A stretch of 64,000 nt of DNA. Source: Halorussus lipolyticus. Lineage in GTDB: Archaea; Halobacteriota; Halobacteria; Halobacteriales; Haladaptataceae. The notes beneath the pieces were generated by a model that ran no database searches, was not told the DNA's origin, and saw only the letters and a program-made list of their open reading frames with translations. Every line of letters starts with the position of its first letter. Within the stretch, counting starts at the first letter, position 1. Both the position numbers and the translations under genes were made by a program. Shown here piece by piece: positions 15,854 to 23,799 of this stretch. The stretch spans positions 2,128,955-2,192,954 of the forward strand of contig NZ_CP119804.1 in NCBI RefSeq assembly GCF_029338375.1. Direction: 5' to 3'.

Positions 15854-18069
15854 CGGTCCAGCGCGGCCCACCGGAACTCGTCGTCGAACGCCAGCGCCGA
15901 GTCGTAGCGGTCGGCGGGGTCGTCTGCGAGCGCCCGACTCAGCACGGCCTCTAGGTCCCTCGGCAGGTCGGTGGTCGAATCCGCCTCGCCGGAACCGGGG
16001 CCAGACACCTCGCCCGTGAGGAGGTGGTGGGCCAGCGCGCCGACCCGATACACGTCGCCGGAGACCGACTGCTCTCGCGTGGCGCTCTCACCCCGAGACT
16101 CCGGCGGCGCGTAGGGGTCAGGTGCCGACTCGTCGCGGGCCTCGGCGAGTGCGTCCGAGACGAACCACCCGCCGACGCGGACCTCGGGGACCCCGGTTCC
16201 GAACCGGCGTTCGGGGTCCGGGTCTCCTGCCTTCCGGAGGACGTGCCGAGGAGCAAGCCACCCGTGGGTGACCTCCTCGCGGTGGCCGGCGTGGAGCGTC
16301 CGGGCGACCCCCGAGGCGACTTCGACGCGCTCGCGGTAGTCGAGCGGCCACGAGTCCGACAGCGACCCGCCGGCGAGATAGGGCGTCCGGAACCACGGGT
16401 CGGGGTCGGTACCGAAGTCGAGGACCGGGAGGAGTCCACAGCCGGGTCGGTCGGTATCGAGGCCGGCCCACTCCTCGATGGCCTCCGAGAATTCGTGCCG
16501 GAGGTCGGGATTCTCGCTGGCGGAGTCGGTCAGTCGGGTCTCGGCGACGAGTCCCAATCCGTCGGACGTTTCGACGCGCTTCAAGTGCGTCTCGGTGACG
16601 GGACCGCTGTCGAGGAGTTCGAGGCGGCCGAGTTCCACCTCCGAACCCGTACCGAGGCCACCGCCGCTCGCTCGGCGCTTCGCCCGCCGATAGCCCACGC
16701 CCAGCAGGCCCGCACCGAGGAGACCGAGCAGGCCGAGGCCGGGCCGGGAGGTGGCGAACTCGCTCGCCGTCTCGACCGGCGCGGTGGCGAGTTTCGAGGG
16801 CGGGTCGATTGCGGAGAGTTCGCCCACCCGCGTCCCGACGAAGACGGTGCCGGCGAACGACCGGACCCATATCGGGGTGCCCACGTCGTGAACTTCGAGC
16901 GACCACGTTTCGCGGCCGGTCTCGGCGTCGAAGGCGTGGACGTGTCGCTCGCCGGTGACGTAGACGTGTTCGCCGACGACCGTTCCCCACGTGCCGAAGG
17001 TGGCCTCGCCCTCGAACTGCCAGCGTTCGCGGCCGGAGTCGGCGTCGAGCGCGACCACGCTCCCGTCGCCGGTCGAGGTGAATACCCGGCCGTCGGCGAC
17101 GATAGGCGAGAAGCCGCGCCTGTCGCTCGCTCCGGGGTCCTCGTCGTCGGTCGCGTCGTAGGTCCAGCGCTTCCCGCCGGTCCGGAGGTCTACGGCGGTG
17201 AGTTGGTCGCCCCAGACGTAGACTGCACGCTCGCCGACGGTGCCGCCGATGCCGTGCGTCCGGAGGTTCCCGACCGGCGTTCGGAATCGCGGGTTCCCGT
17301 CGGCGGTCTCGATGCCGTAGACCGCTTCGTTCGACCATCCGACCAGCAGGTCGTCTCGCACGTCGGCGACCCACGACGGGCCCGCGACTGACACGTGCCA
17401 GTGTCGCTCGCCGTCGGCCACGGAGACGGCGGTGAACCCCTCGACGCTTCCGAAGTAGAGGGTGTCGTCGGTGACCGTCAGTCCGCGGATGTGTGCGCTG
17501 ATGCCGGTCGTCCCGTCGTCGGGGTCGGGACCGACCGAGATTTGCCACCGCTCGGTGCCGTCGTCAGCGTCGAGCGCGGTGAGTTCGCGCCCGGTGGCGA
17601 CGAATGCTGTGTCCTCGGCGACGGCGAACGCCCGGAAGTATTTCTCGCCCGACTCGAACTCCCACGCCACGGAGCCATCGGCCACGTCGAGCGCCTGTAC
17701 CTTTGCTTGGTGGCGGGTGTAGACGAGTCCGTGGCGGTCCGAGGCCGCGACCGGCAAGTCGGTCTCGCCGTTCTTCCAGCGCGTCTCGCCGGTCTGCATC
17801 TCGATGGCGTGGACCGCGTTTCCGTCCTCGCCGTCGGGGTGAGTCTCGTTGACGAGCGTGAACACTGCACCGTCGGTGCTGGCCGCGGGGTAGACCAGCG
17901 CCTCCTCGTCCTCGACCGCAAACTCCCACCGGACGCGGTGGTCGTCGCGGAGGCCCGGAATCCCGACTGCGGGCGCGCCGAAACCCGACTGGTGGCCCGT
18001 CCCGGCGGACCCAGTGGCTCCGGCCGCGCCGAGGAGGAACCCCCGACGACCTGTTTCTCTGGGGACCAT
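15850..18069 (-). CDS. Tat-exported PQQ-like beta-propeller with membrane segment and kinase-like domain
   Basis: A 739-residue protein in three parts. The N terminus carries a Tat signal (RETGRRGFLLGAAGATG). Residues about 45-425 are a PQQ-type eight-bladed propeller, with blade motifs ALDADDGTERWQ, AVDLRTGGKRWTY, ALDADSGRERWQFE and AFDAETGRETWSLE. One hydrophobic helix follows (about 440-460, GLGLLGLLGAGLLGVGY) with a basic stop-transfer (RRAKRRAS). The rest (about 475-739) resembles a Ser/Thr kinase C-lobe: VASGVARTLHAGHREEVTHGWLAP in the place of the catalytic loop, GGWFVSD where DFG should be, PYAPPES (APE) and VGALAHHLLTGE. Catalytic Asp and DFG Asp are both missing, so it is a pseudokinase. 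This looks like an outside sensor coupled to an inside partner-binding domain. Ligand unknown. Confidence 0.8.
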   Translation of the reverse strand: MVPRETGRRGFLLGAAGATGSAGTGHQSGFGAPAVGIPGLRDDHRVRWEFAVEDEEALVYPAASTDGAVFTLVNETHPDGEDGNAVHAIEMQTGETRWKNGETDLPVAASDRHGLVYTRHQAKVQALDVADGSVAWEFESGEKYFRAFAVAEDTAFVATGRELTALDADDGTERWQISVGPDPDDGTTGISAHIRGLTVTDDTLYFGSVEGFTAVSVADGERHWHVSVAGPSWVADVRDDLLVGWSNEAVYGIETADGNPRFRTPVGNLRTHGIGGTVGERAVYVWGDQLTAVDLRTGGKRWTYDATDDEDPGASDRRGFSPIVADGRVFTSTGDGSVVALDADSGRERWQFEGEATFGTWGTVVGEHVYVTGERHVHAFDAETGRETWSLEVHDVGTPIWVRSFAGTVFVGTRVGELSAIDPPSKLATAPVETASEFATSRPGLGLLGLLGAGLLGVGYRRAKRRASGGGLGTGSEVELGRLELLDSGPVTETHLKRVETSDGLGLVAETRLTDSASENPDLRHEFSEAIEEWAGLDTDRPGCGLLPVLDFGTDPDPWFRTPYLAGGSLSDSWPLDYRERVEVASGVARTLHAGHREEVTHGWLAPRHVLRKAGDPDPERRFGTGVPEVRVGGWFVSDALAEARDESAPDPYAPPESRGESATREQSVSGDVYRVGALAHHLLTGEVSGPGSGEADSTTDLPRDLEAVLSRALADDPADRYDSALAFDDEFRWAALDR

Positions 18070-18396
18070 ATCGGGGACGGACGCTCGGCGCTATTCAGTA
18101 TTTGGGAAGCTACGTGACTGGGAGTGCTACTCGGGTTTCGGTACCGAGACGACGGAAGGCGTGAACAGCACAATCGGCGAGGGTTTATCTCCTGAAAGTC
18201 CCGACCGCTTTACCCCACCTGTCGGTTGTCTTGCCGAGCGTTCGCCCGCAACAGTCGGTGCCGACCGACTGCCGGAGGACGGGCTTCGAGAAACAATTAC
18301 AATTGGTAGAGACAACAGATTGTTTCCGAGACGAGGAGTTAGATTCCGCTACTCGTCGGTCGGCGTCTCAAAAAAATCCGCGAGCGAGTGGTCGGC
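18070..18396. other. Intergenic region
   Basis: No supported gene. It holds the promoter of the propeller-kinase gene near 18070-18110 (minus strand), an AT-rich patch (GAGAAACAATTACAATTGG, 18289-18307) and the U-tract that ends the phn operon. Confidence 0.4.
18370..18376 (-). terminator. Oligo-T terminator of the phn operon
   Basis: Seven T in a row on the minus strand, 21 nt past the phnE stop and just after a GC-rich CGCTCGCGG word. Haloarchaeal RNA polymerase commonly terminates at such T-runs. Confidence 0.5.
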
Positions 18397-19392
18397 TTAC
18401 CGGTTGGAACCGGTACCGAGCCACTTGCTACCGTCCCCGAGGTCCTTGATGGCGTCCCAGAGGGACTTGCTCTCGTGTTCGTCGGGCCGGAGTCGCGCGC
18501 GGATGCGCGACGAGAGGAGTTCGACGGAAATCACGATGACGAACACCATGATGATGCCCGCCGCGGCCTTCTGATACTTGAACAGGTCCTGTCGCAGGCG
18601 GATGTATCGACCGATTCCGCCAGCGCCCACGACGCCGAGGCTGATGGCGATGCGGGTGTTGATTTCGAGGATGTAGAGCGTCCACGCGACGTAGGATGTC
18701 GAGACCTGACTCAGCATCCCGAAGCCGATGACCTGCGGCCGGGAGGCCCCGGTCGATTGGATGGCCTCGATGGGTCCGTCCTCGATTTCTTCGAGTTCGT
18801 CGGTGAACAGTCGCCCGAGGTTCCCGATGGTGTCGGTGGCGATGGCCAGCACCGCACTGACCTCGTTGATGCCCGCCAGCGGGACGTAGATGAGAATCCA
18901 GACCAGCGCGGGGATGGCCCGAATCGCGCTCATCGCACCCCGGAAGATGAAGTTGAACGGGAAGGGCGTGACCTGCTCGGACCCGAGGACGCCGAAGAAC
19001 AGCGCCAGCGGGAAGCCAAGCACCGTGCCCGTGAACCCGAGGATGATGGTCACCATGCTGAGTCGGACGAGCGACGCGCTGTCGCTCGTGATGCTCTCGA
19101 TGATGGGGGCACCGAAGTTCCGGAAGCTAGCCGGAATCGCCTGCAAGCCAGTGATGTTGTTCTGCTCGGTGTAGATGGTGAAGTCCACGAAGTTCGGCGG
19201 CACGAAGCCCTTGATGAACTCGATTTCTTGGGGAACCTGCTTCCAGAGTTCCTTGGGAGCGAACCCGATGAAGTTGAGACCGAAGTAGGTCACGGCGATG
19301 ACGACGCCGAGGAAGCCCACGAGCAGTAACTGTCGGATGCGCCGCCGACGCTCCAGCACGCCGAGGGTCTCGTCGATGCGCGAACTACTCAT
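18397..19392 (-). CDS. phnE: Phosphonate/phosphate-ester ABC transporter permease PhnE
   Basis: A 331-residue inner-membrane permease with about six helices. The EAA loop that docks on the ATPase reads IEAIQSTGASRPQVIGFGML, and GVVGAGGIGRYIRLRQDL near the C terminus is characteristic of PhnE. The ATG at 19392 overlaps the last 8 nt of phnC (stop 19385), indicating tight coupling; a GTG 9 nt further upstream is an alternative start. It forms the membrane channel of the importer with PhnC and PhnD. C-P lyase genes are not present in the window, so the true substrate (phosphonate, phosphite, organophosphate or phosphate) is open. Confidence 0.88.
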   Translation of the reverse strand: MSSSRIDETLGVLERRRRIRQLLLVGFLGVVIAVTYFGLNFIGFAPKELWKQVPQEIEFIKGFVPPNFVDFTIYTEQNNITGLQAIPASFRNFGAPIIESITSDSASLVRLSMVTIILGFTGTVLGFPLALFFGVLGSEQVTPFPFNFIFRGAMSAIRAIPALVWILIYVPLAGINEVSAVLAIATDTIGNLGRLFTDELEEIEDGPIEAIQSTGASRPQVIGFGMLSQVSTSYVAWTLYILEINTRIAISLGVVGAGGIGRYIRLRQDLFKYQKAAAGIIMVFVIVISVELLSSRIRARLRPDEHESKSLWDAIKDLGDGSKWLGTGSNR

Positions 19393-20167
19393 TGTCGTCA
19401 CCTCGGTCGGGTGCCGTCGTGGCGAGGTTTTCGGCCTGCTCTTTGCCGTCTTCGCCGTAGTAAATCTGGTCTACGATGTCCATCGTGAGTTCCTCGCGGG
19501 TGCCGTCGAAGACGAGTTCGCCGTCCCGGATGCCGAGGAATCGGTCGCCGAACTCGCGGGCGATGTTGACCTGATGGAGGCTGGCGACCGTTGTCAGGTT
19601 GCGCTCTTTCGCGGCCTCCTTCATGTACCGCATCACGTCCTTGGCGGCCTTCGGGTCGAGACTCGACACCGGTTCGTCGGCGAGCAGGAGGTCCGGTTGC
19701 TGGACCAGTGCGCGAGCGATACCGACGCGCTGTTTCTGCCCGCCGGACATCGACCCGGCGCGCTGGCCGGCCTCGTCCAAGAGACCCACCGTATCGAGCG
19801 CCTCGAGCGCCGCGCGCTTGTCGTCTTCCGGATACATGGTGAGCGCGCTCTGGGCGAAGTTCGACCGCGAGAGCGCCCCAGTCAGCGCGTTCCGGAAGGC
19901 AGTCATGCTCTCGATGAGGTAGTGCATCTGGAACACCATCCCGACCTCACTTCGCTCGCCGCCGACCGGTTGTTGGTTGATAAGGACTTCACCCTCTGTC
20001 GGCTCTGTCAGTCCGTTGAGGACGCGGAGCATGGTCGATTTGCCCGCTCCGGACGGACCGAGGAGAACCACGAACTCGCCTTCGGGAATCTCGAAGCTAA
20101 CGTCGTCTAAGGCGACCGTGTCTCCCCCGTATATCTTGCTAACGTTTTCGAGTGAGACTGCTGGCAT
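19385..20167 (-). CDS. phnC: Phosphonate ABC transporter ATP-binding protein PhnC
   Basis: A 260-residue ABC ATPase. Walker A is LLGPSGAGKSTMLRV (about 35-49), the Q-loop VGMVFQMHYLIESM, the signature MSGGQKQRVGIARALVQQPD and Walker B LLLADEPVSSLDP, with the H-loop ASLHQVNIA. The Q-M-H-Y-L-I Q-loop region and TMDIVDQIYYGED C-terminal pattern are those of the PhnC subgroup. It powers import with PhnE and PhnD. Upstream phnD ends 49 nt before this start, with an AT-rich spacer that could hold a processing or partial termination site. Confidence 0.92.
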   Translation of the reverse strand: MPAVSLENVSKIYGGDTVALDDVSFEIPEGEFVVLLGPSGAGKSTMLRVLNGLTEPTEGEVLINQQPVGGERSEVGMVFQMHYLIESMTAFRNALTGALSRSNFAQSALTMYPEDDKRAALEALDTVGLLDEAGQRAGSMSGGQKQRVGIARALVQQPDLLLADEPVSSLDPKAAKDVMRYMKEAAKERNLTTVASLHQVNIAREFGDRFLGIRDGELVFDGTREELTMDIVDQIYYGEDGKEQAENLATTAPDRGDDNE

Positions 20168-20216
20168 CGATTAAAAAACGAATGTTACTGTTTATTTATC
20201 TGCTTATTTTAGGTCG

Positions 20217-21239
20217 CTATTCGAAGTAGTCAGCACCGATGCCGAGTTCGTTGGCGGCGTCGATGACTGACTGGTACTCGTCCACGCTGACCTCGCGGAC
20301 GCCGTTGAACCAGAGGTCGTCGTCGGTGTCCTTCTTCTCGTCCTTGCCGTAGTAGATTTTGTCCGGCGCGCTGGTGAAGGCCTCGACGAGCGCCGTCTGC
20401 TCCTCGTCGCTGAGTTCCGGACTGACCACGATGGGTGCGCGGGGCAGGCCCTCGTGTTCCTTGATGATGGTCGCGTGCTTGTCGAAGTCGTCCTGCAGAC
20501 CGGGGACGAAGCCGCCCATGCCGGCGAAGTCGGCCTGACCGTTCTTGAGCGTCTCGTAGGCACCGGTGTGGCTGGAGAAGTTCGGCGTGAACGCCGCGTT
20601 CGAGCCACCGCTCTCGGGCAGACTGCCGATGGAGATGCCGGCCTGCTTGAGGTCGTAGAGCGGGAACAGACAGCCACTCGCCGAGAGTCGGTCGGCGAAC
20701 GCGATGGTGGCGTCGTTGTTCTCGAGGTAGGTCTTCATCTCCTCGAGGTTGCTCACGTCCACGTCGTCGGCCGCGACGATGATGCTCTTGTACTCCCAGC
20801 TACCGTAGCCTTTCCGCTGGAGCGCGATGTTGGCCTTGTCGGCCTTGACGCCGAGCGCGGCCGCGAAGGGACCAGTCTCGGCCATGTCGGACGTGCCAGC
20901 GCCCAGCGCCTGAATGACGGCGCTGTAGTTGTTCGCCAGTTTGAGCTTTGCGGGGACGTCGAACTCACTGCTGAGATGCTCCTTGATAGGCTGGTACTGC
21001 GCCTGAAGCTTCTCCTGAGCGACCGAGGGAGAGACGTTGAAGTTGATTTCGCCGTTCTGGAAGTCCATCGTCTCTTCCGTCGTGGTCGTCTCGGTCTCTT
21101 CGGTGGTGTCGCCACCGGACGACTCGGTGGTTTCTTCCGTGGTCGTAGTTCCGTCGTCGGAACTGCCGCCCATACAACCTGCGAGTCCAACCGTCGCTAC
21201 AGCGCCAGTCGATTTGAGGAATTTCCGTCGGTTTGCCAT
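20217..21239 (-). CDS. phnD: Phosphonate ABC transporter substrate-binding lipoprotein PhnD
   Basis: A 340-residue periplasmic-type binding protein. The N terminus NRRKFLKSTGAVATVGLAGC joins a Tat motif to a lipobox (Cys22), followed by a Thr/Glu/Ser linker (about 25-57) typical of haloarchaeal surface lipoproteins. The mature part follows PhnD: INFNVSPSVAQEKLQAQYQP, AALGAGTSDMAETGPFA-like segments and FADRLSASGCLFPLYDLKQA. It captures the substrate outside the cell for PhnE and PhnC. As the first gene of the operon it has an AT-rich upstream region (21240-21310) with GACTTAACC about 35 nt before the ATG. Confidence 0.9.
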   Translation of the reverse strand: MANRRKFLKSTGAVATVGLAGCMGGSSDDGTTTTEETTESSGGDTTEETETTTTEETMDFQNGEINFNVSPSVAQEKLQAQYQPIKEHLSSEFDVPAKLKLANNYSAVIQALGAGTSDMAETGPFAAALGVKADKANIALQRKGYGSWEYKSIIVAADDVDVSNLEEMKTYLENNDATIAFADRLSASGCLFPLYDLKQAGISIGSLPESGGSNAAFTPNFSSHTGAYETLKNGQADFAGMGGFVPGLQDDFDKHATIIKEHEGLPRAPIVVSPELSDEEQTALVEAFTSAPDKIYYGKDEKKDTDDDLWFNGVREVSVDEYQSVIDAANELGIGADYFE

Positions 21240-21458
21240 GACCGAATCGTCTTAATTCACAGACACACGTCGGTTAAGTCTTCCTATTCACTCTAAATTC
21301 ATCTACATTGTTATGTTATGACTATGAATACCACGCCATTCATCACCACGCGAATCGGTAAATAAAACCTGTGAGGCGACGGCGGGCGCTCCCGGTTTGA
21401 TGTCAGCGAACAAAAGAAATTGAACTGCGAATCGGCCGACGATTGCGACGAGAACTCC
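21240..21458. promoter_or_regulatory. phn operon promoter region and downstream end of the nuclease gene
   Basis: 219 bp, AT-rich near 21250-21330. GACTTAACC (minus strand, 21271-21279) is the best TATA-like element for phnD. A palindromic word GTTATGTTATGACTATGAATA is seen near 21309-21329. No gene. Confidence 0.4.
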
Positions 21459-23555
21459 TTAGCTGTACTTGCCGAACAGCGGGAAGGAGGTGTCGAAGTT
21501 GGTCGTGTACGGGATGGTGCTGTCGTTGTTGACGTTGTACGACGAGTCCGTAATCTCGTCGTCGTTGAGTCGGAGGTCCGAACCCAGCGCGTTGGCGAGG
21601 TCGTTGGTCGTCGCGTGGGCGGCGTCGGTGGCCTTCGAGCTACCCAGCAGGATGACGGCACCGCCGTTGCTGATGAAGTTCTGGATGTTGCTGACCTCGG
21701 TAGACGAGAAGCACTCGGTCGGCGAAGTGATGATGAGCGCGCGGCCTCGGGAGAGGTTCGCGCTGGTCAGGGTGTTGACCTGCTCGAACGCGATGTCCTG
21801 CCCTTCGAGGTAGCGCTGGTAGTAGGCGGCGTCCTCGCTCGACAGCGCGAAGTCGGCGTTGAACTGACCGTGGCCGCCGTCGATGAGGATGTCACCGGAA
21901 GTGTCTGCGAGGTAGTCCACGAGGTTCGTCACGAAGACGAAGTTCTCGAAGCCGGAGGTGTCGGCACCGAAGCCTTCGTCGGACTCGTAGCTCTCGTCGA
22001 TGAGGGGCGACCCGACGACGCCGACGTTGGCGTCCTCGTCCACGCCCGCCAGCGGAATCTGGCTGTAGCTGACACTACCGCCGGTCTGGGTCGCGGTCGA
22101 TTCGGCGTAGACCGGGACCCGCGAGTCGGCGATGGCTCCGCCCGAGGTCCGGACGCTGGTGGTGTGCGGGAAGAAGATGTCGTCGGCGTCGCGGTCCCGA
22201 ATCTCGCTGGAGGCGCTCGGGTCGCTCTGGTTCCAGACGCCCGTGCTGTTCGACTGGGCGGTGGCCTCGGCGTCCCAGAAGGTCTCGTGCTTAGTGAGGC
22301 TGGAGCCGTAGATGCGAGCGTAGCCGTCTTGGATGGCCTTCAGGTTGTAGAGGTCGTCGCGCGAGCCGTCGCCGTCGGCGTCGTAGTAGACGTAGCCCAG
22401 CAGGCGGCCGAACGGGTCGTACGCGCCCTCCTCGTCGTCGGTATCGACCGTGACTCTCACGCCGTCAAGTTCGCTCTTGGCGAAGTTGGTGGCCTTCTTG
22501 CCCCAGTCGGCGAGGTGGTTCAGACTCTCGATGCCTTCCCACTCTTTGGTTAGCTCGTACTGCTGGTTTTGCTTCTTCTCGGGCGTGTCGATGCCGAGGA
22601 CGCGAATCTCCTCGCTCGTCCCATCGTCGAAGTCCACGGTGAAGGTGTCGCCGTCGGTGACGGTCGAGACGGTACCGTTCTTGGGACCGTCGAAGCCGCC
22701 GCCGCTTCCGAGGCCCGAGCGGTCTTGGAAGTAGTCGAAGTTGGCCGTGTTGAAGTTGCCCGTCAGGATGGCGTAGTTGCTTCCGGAGTTGTTGGTCGAG
22801 TCCGTGACCTCGTCGTCGTTGAACCGGAAGGCGCGCTGGAGGTAGCCAGCGATGTCGTTGAGGTTCTCGGTCTCGTCGTAGTTGTTGTAGTCAGACTGGT
22901 CGTGGAGGAAGATGACTCCGCCGTTGTTAACGTAGTCGTAGAGGTCCGCGAGTTCGCCCTCGTTGAAGTTGCCGGGCGAGGTAATCATCACGGCGTCGGC
23001 CGACGAGAGGTTCGAGAACAGCGAGGAGGTCGCCTGCACGTCGTAGCCGTTGTTCTCCGCGTAGGACTCGAACTCCGAGAAGTCAGATAGGGTGTAGTAC
23101 TGGCCGTGACCCTCGTCGTAGAGGACGGTACCCGAGCCACCGAGTTGCTGGTCCCAGACGTTGAGAACGAACTCCTCGTTGCCGTATCCCCAGTTGGCGT
23201 CGCCGTCGTTGACCAACAGCGCGCCGAACCCGACGACGTTGCCGTCAACCGCGGCGACCGGGATGTCCGTGGAGTCGCTGTAGTAGTAGGCGTCGTTGTT
23301 GCCGTCGGCGTCCCCGTTCGTGGCCGAGCTTTCGGCCCAAACCGCGACGACCGAATCGTCGGTGAGCGCGTCGTAGTTCGAGTCGAGGAGACTGCTTCCC
23401 GACTCGAATTCGACGTCCGCGATAGTGCTGGAGCCACCACAGTTCGCGCCGACCGCCGCCCGTGCGGTTCCGACGAACTCGGTGCCCGTGCCTTCGACTG
23501 CCGCCGTGCCCGCACTGGCGGCCGCTACGAGTTTCAGGAAGTTCCGTCGTTGCAT
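21459..23555 (-). CDS. Tat-exported staphylococcal-nuclease-like protein flanked by two GATase-like domains
   Basis: A 698-residue secreted protein. The Tat signal is QRRNFLKLVAAASAGTAA. Residues about 45-270 form a first amidotransferase-like (DUF4350/ThuA-type) domain (GTVLYDEGHGQYYTLSDF, ADAVMITSPGNFNEGELADL). A thermonuclease domain follows (about 290-440): VSTVTDGDTFTVDFDDG, EIRVLGIDTPEKK and AYDPFGRLLGYVYYD, keeping the Asp, Arg, Asp, Glu and second Arg of staphylococcal nuclease. A second DUF4350-like domain ends the protein (about 455-698; DILIDGGHGQFNADFALSSE, RALIITSPTECFSSTEV). It should cleave extracellular DNA and RNA. Calcium loops occur as DGDGSRDD. It lies downstream of a shorter paralogue on the same strand and upstream of phnDCE. 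Confidence 0.82.
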   Translation of the reverse strand: MQRRNFLKLVAAASAGTAAVEGTGTEFVGTARAAVGANCGGSSTIADVEFESGSSLLDSNYDALTDDSVVAVWAESSATNGDADGNNDAYYYSDSTDIPVAAVDGNVVGFGALLVNDGDANWGYGNEEFVLNVWDQQLGGSGTVLYDEGHGQYYTLSDFSEFESYAENNGYDVQATSSLFSNLSSADAVMITSPGNFNEGELADLYDYVNNGGVIFLHDQSDYNNYDETENLNDIAGYLQRAFRFNDDEVTDSTNNSGSNYAILTGNFNTANFDYFQDRSGLGSGGGFDGPKNGTVSTVTDGDTFTVDFDDGTSEEIRVLGIDTPEKKQNQQYELTKEWEGIESLNHLADWGKKATNFAKSELDGVRVTVDTDDEEGAYDPFGRLLGYVYYDADGDGSRDDLYNLKAIQDGYARIYGSSLTKHETFWDAEATAQSNSTGVWNQSDPSASSEIRDRDADDIFFPHTTSVRTSGGAIADSRVPVYAESTATQTGGSVSYSQIPLAGVDEDANVGVVGSPLIDESYESDEGFGADTSGFENFVFVTNLVDYLADTSGDILIDGGHGQFNADFALSSEDAAYYQRYLEGQDIAFEQVNTLTSANLSRGRALIITSPTECFSSTEVSNIQNFISNGGAVILLGSSKATDAAHATTNDLANALGSDLRLNDDEITDSSYNVNNDSTIPYTTNFDTSFPLFGKYS

Positions 23556-23766
23556 TACGATTTGCTATTCTCACACCCCATTATTAAATTTAAAGATTTA
23601 CGAATAAATAGAAAAAGTTTGGGAATCGTAGACAATGGTGTAGGGAGTTCCCAAAGGACAATCGCCGAGAGAGCGAGACTCGAGACCGGTCGGTTCGGAA
23701 TCGGTGGAGAAGCGTCTCAAGACAGCTCAAGAATGGTTTAGAAATTGTGTAGAATTGGTTCGGGAT

Positions 23767-23786
23767 GGTTTGGACGTGTCCAAACC
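23767..23786 (-). terminator. Hairpin after the second nuclease gene
   Basis: GGTTTGGA and TCCAAACC form a perfect 8-bp stem with a 4-nt loop, 14 nt past the stop at 23800. It may act as a terminator or 3'-end stabiliser between the two nuclease paralogues. Confidence 0.4.
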
Positions 23787-23799
23787 GACAACCCACCGA

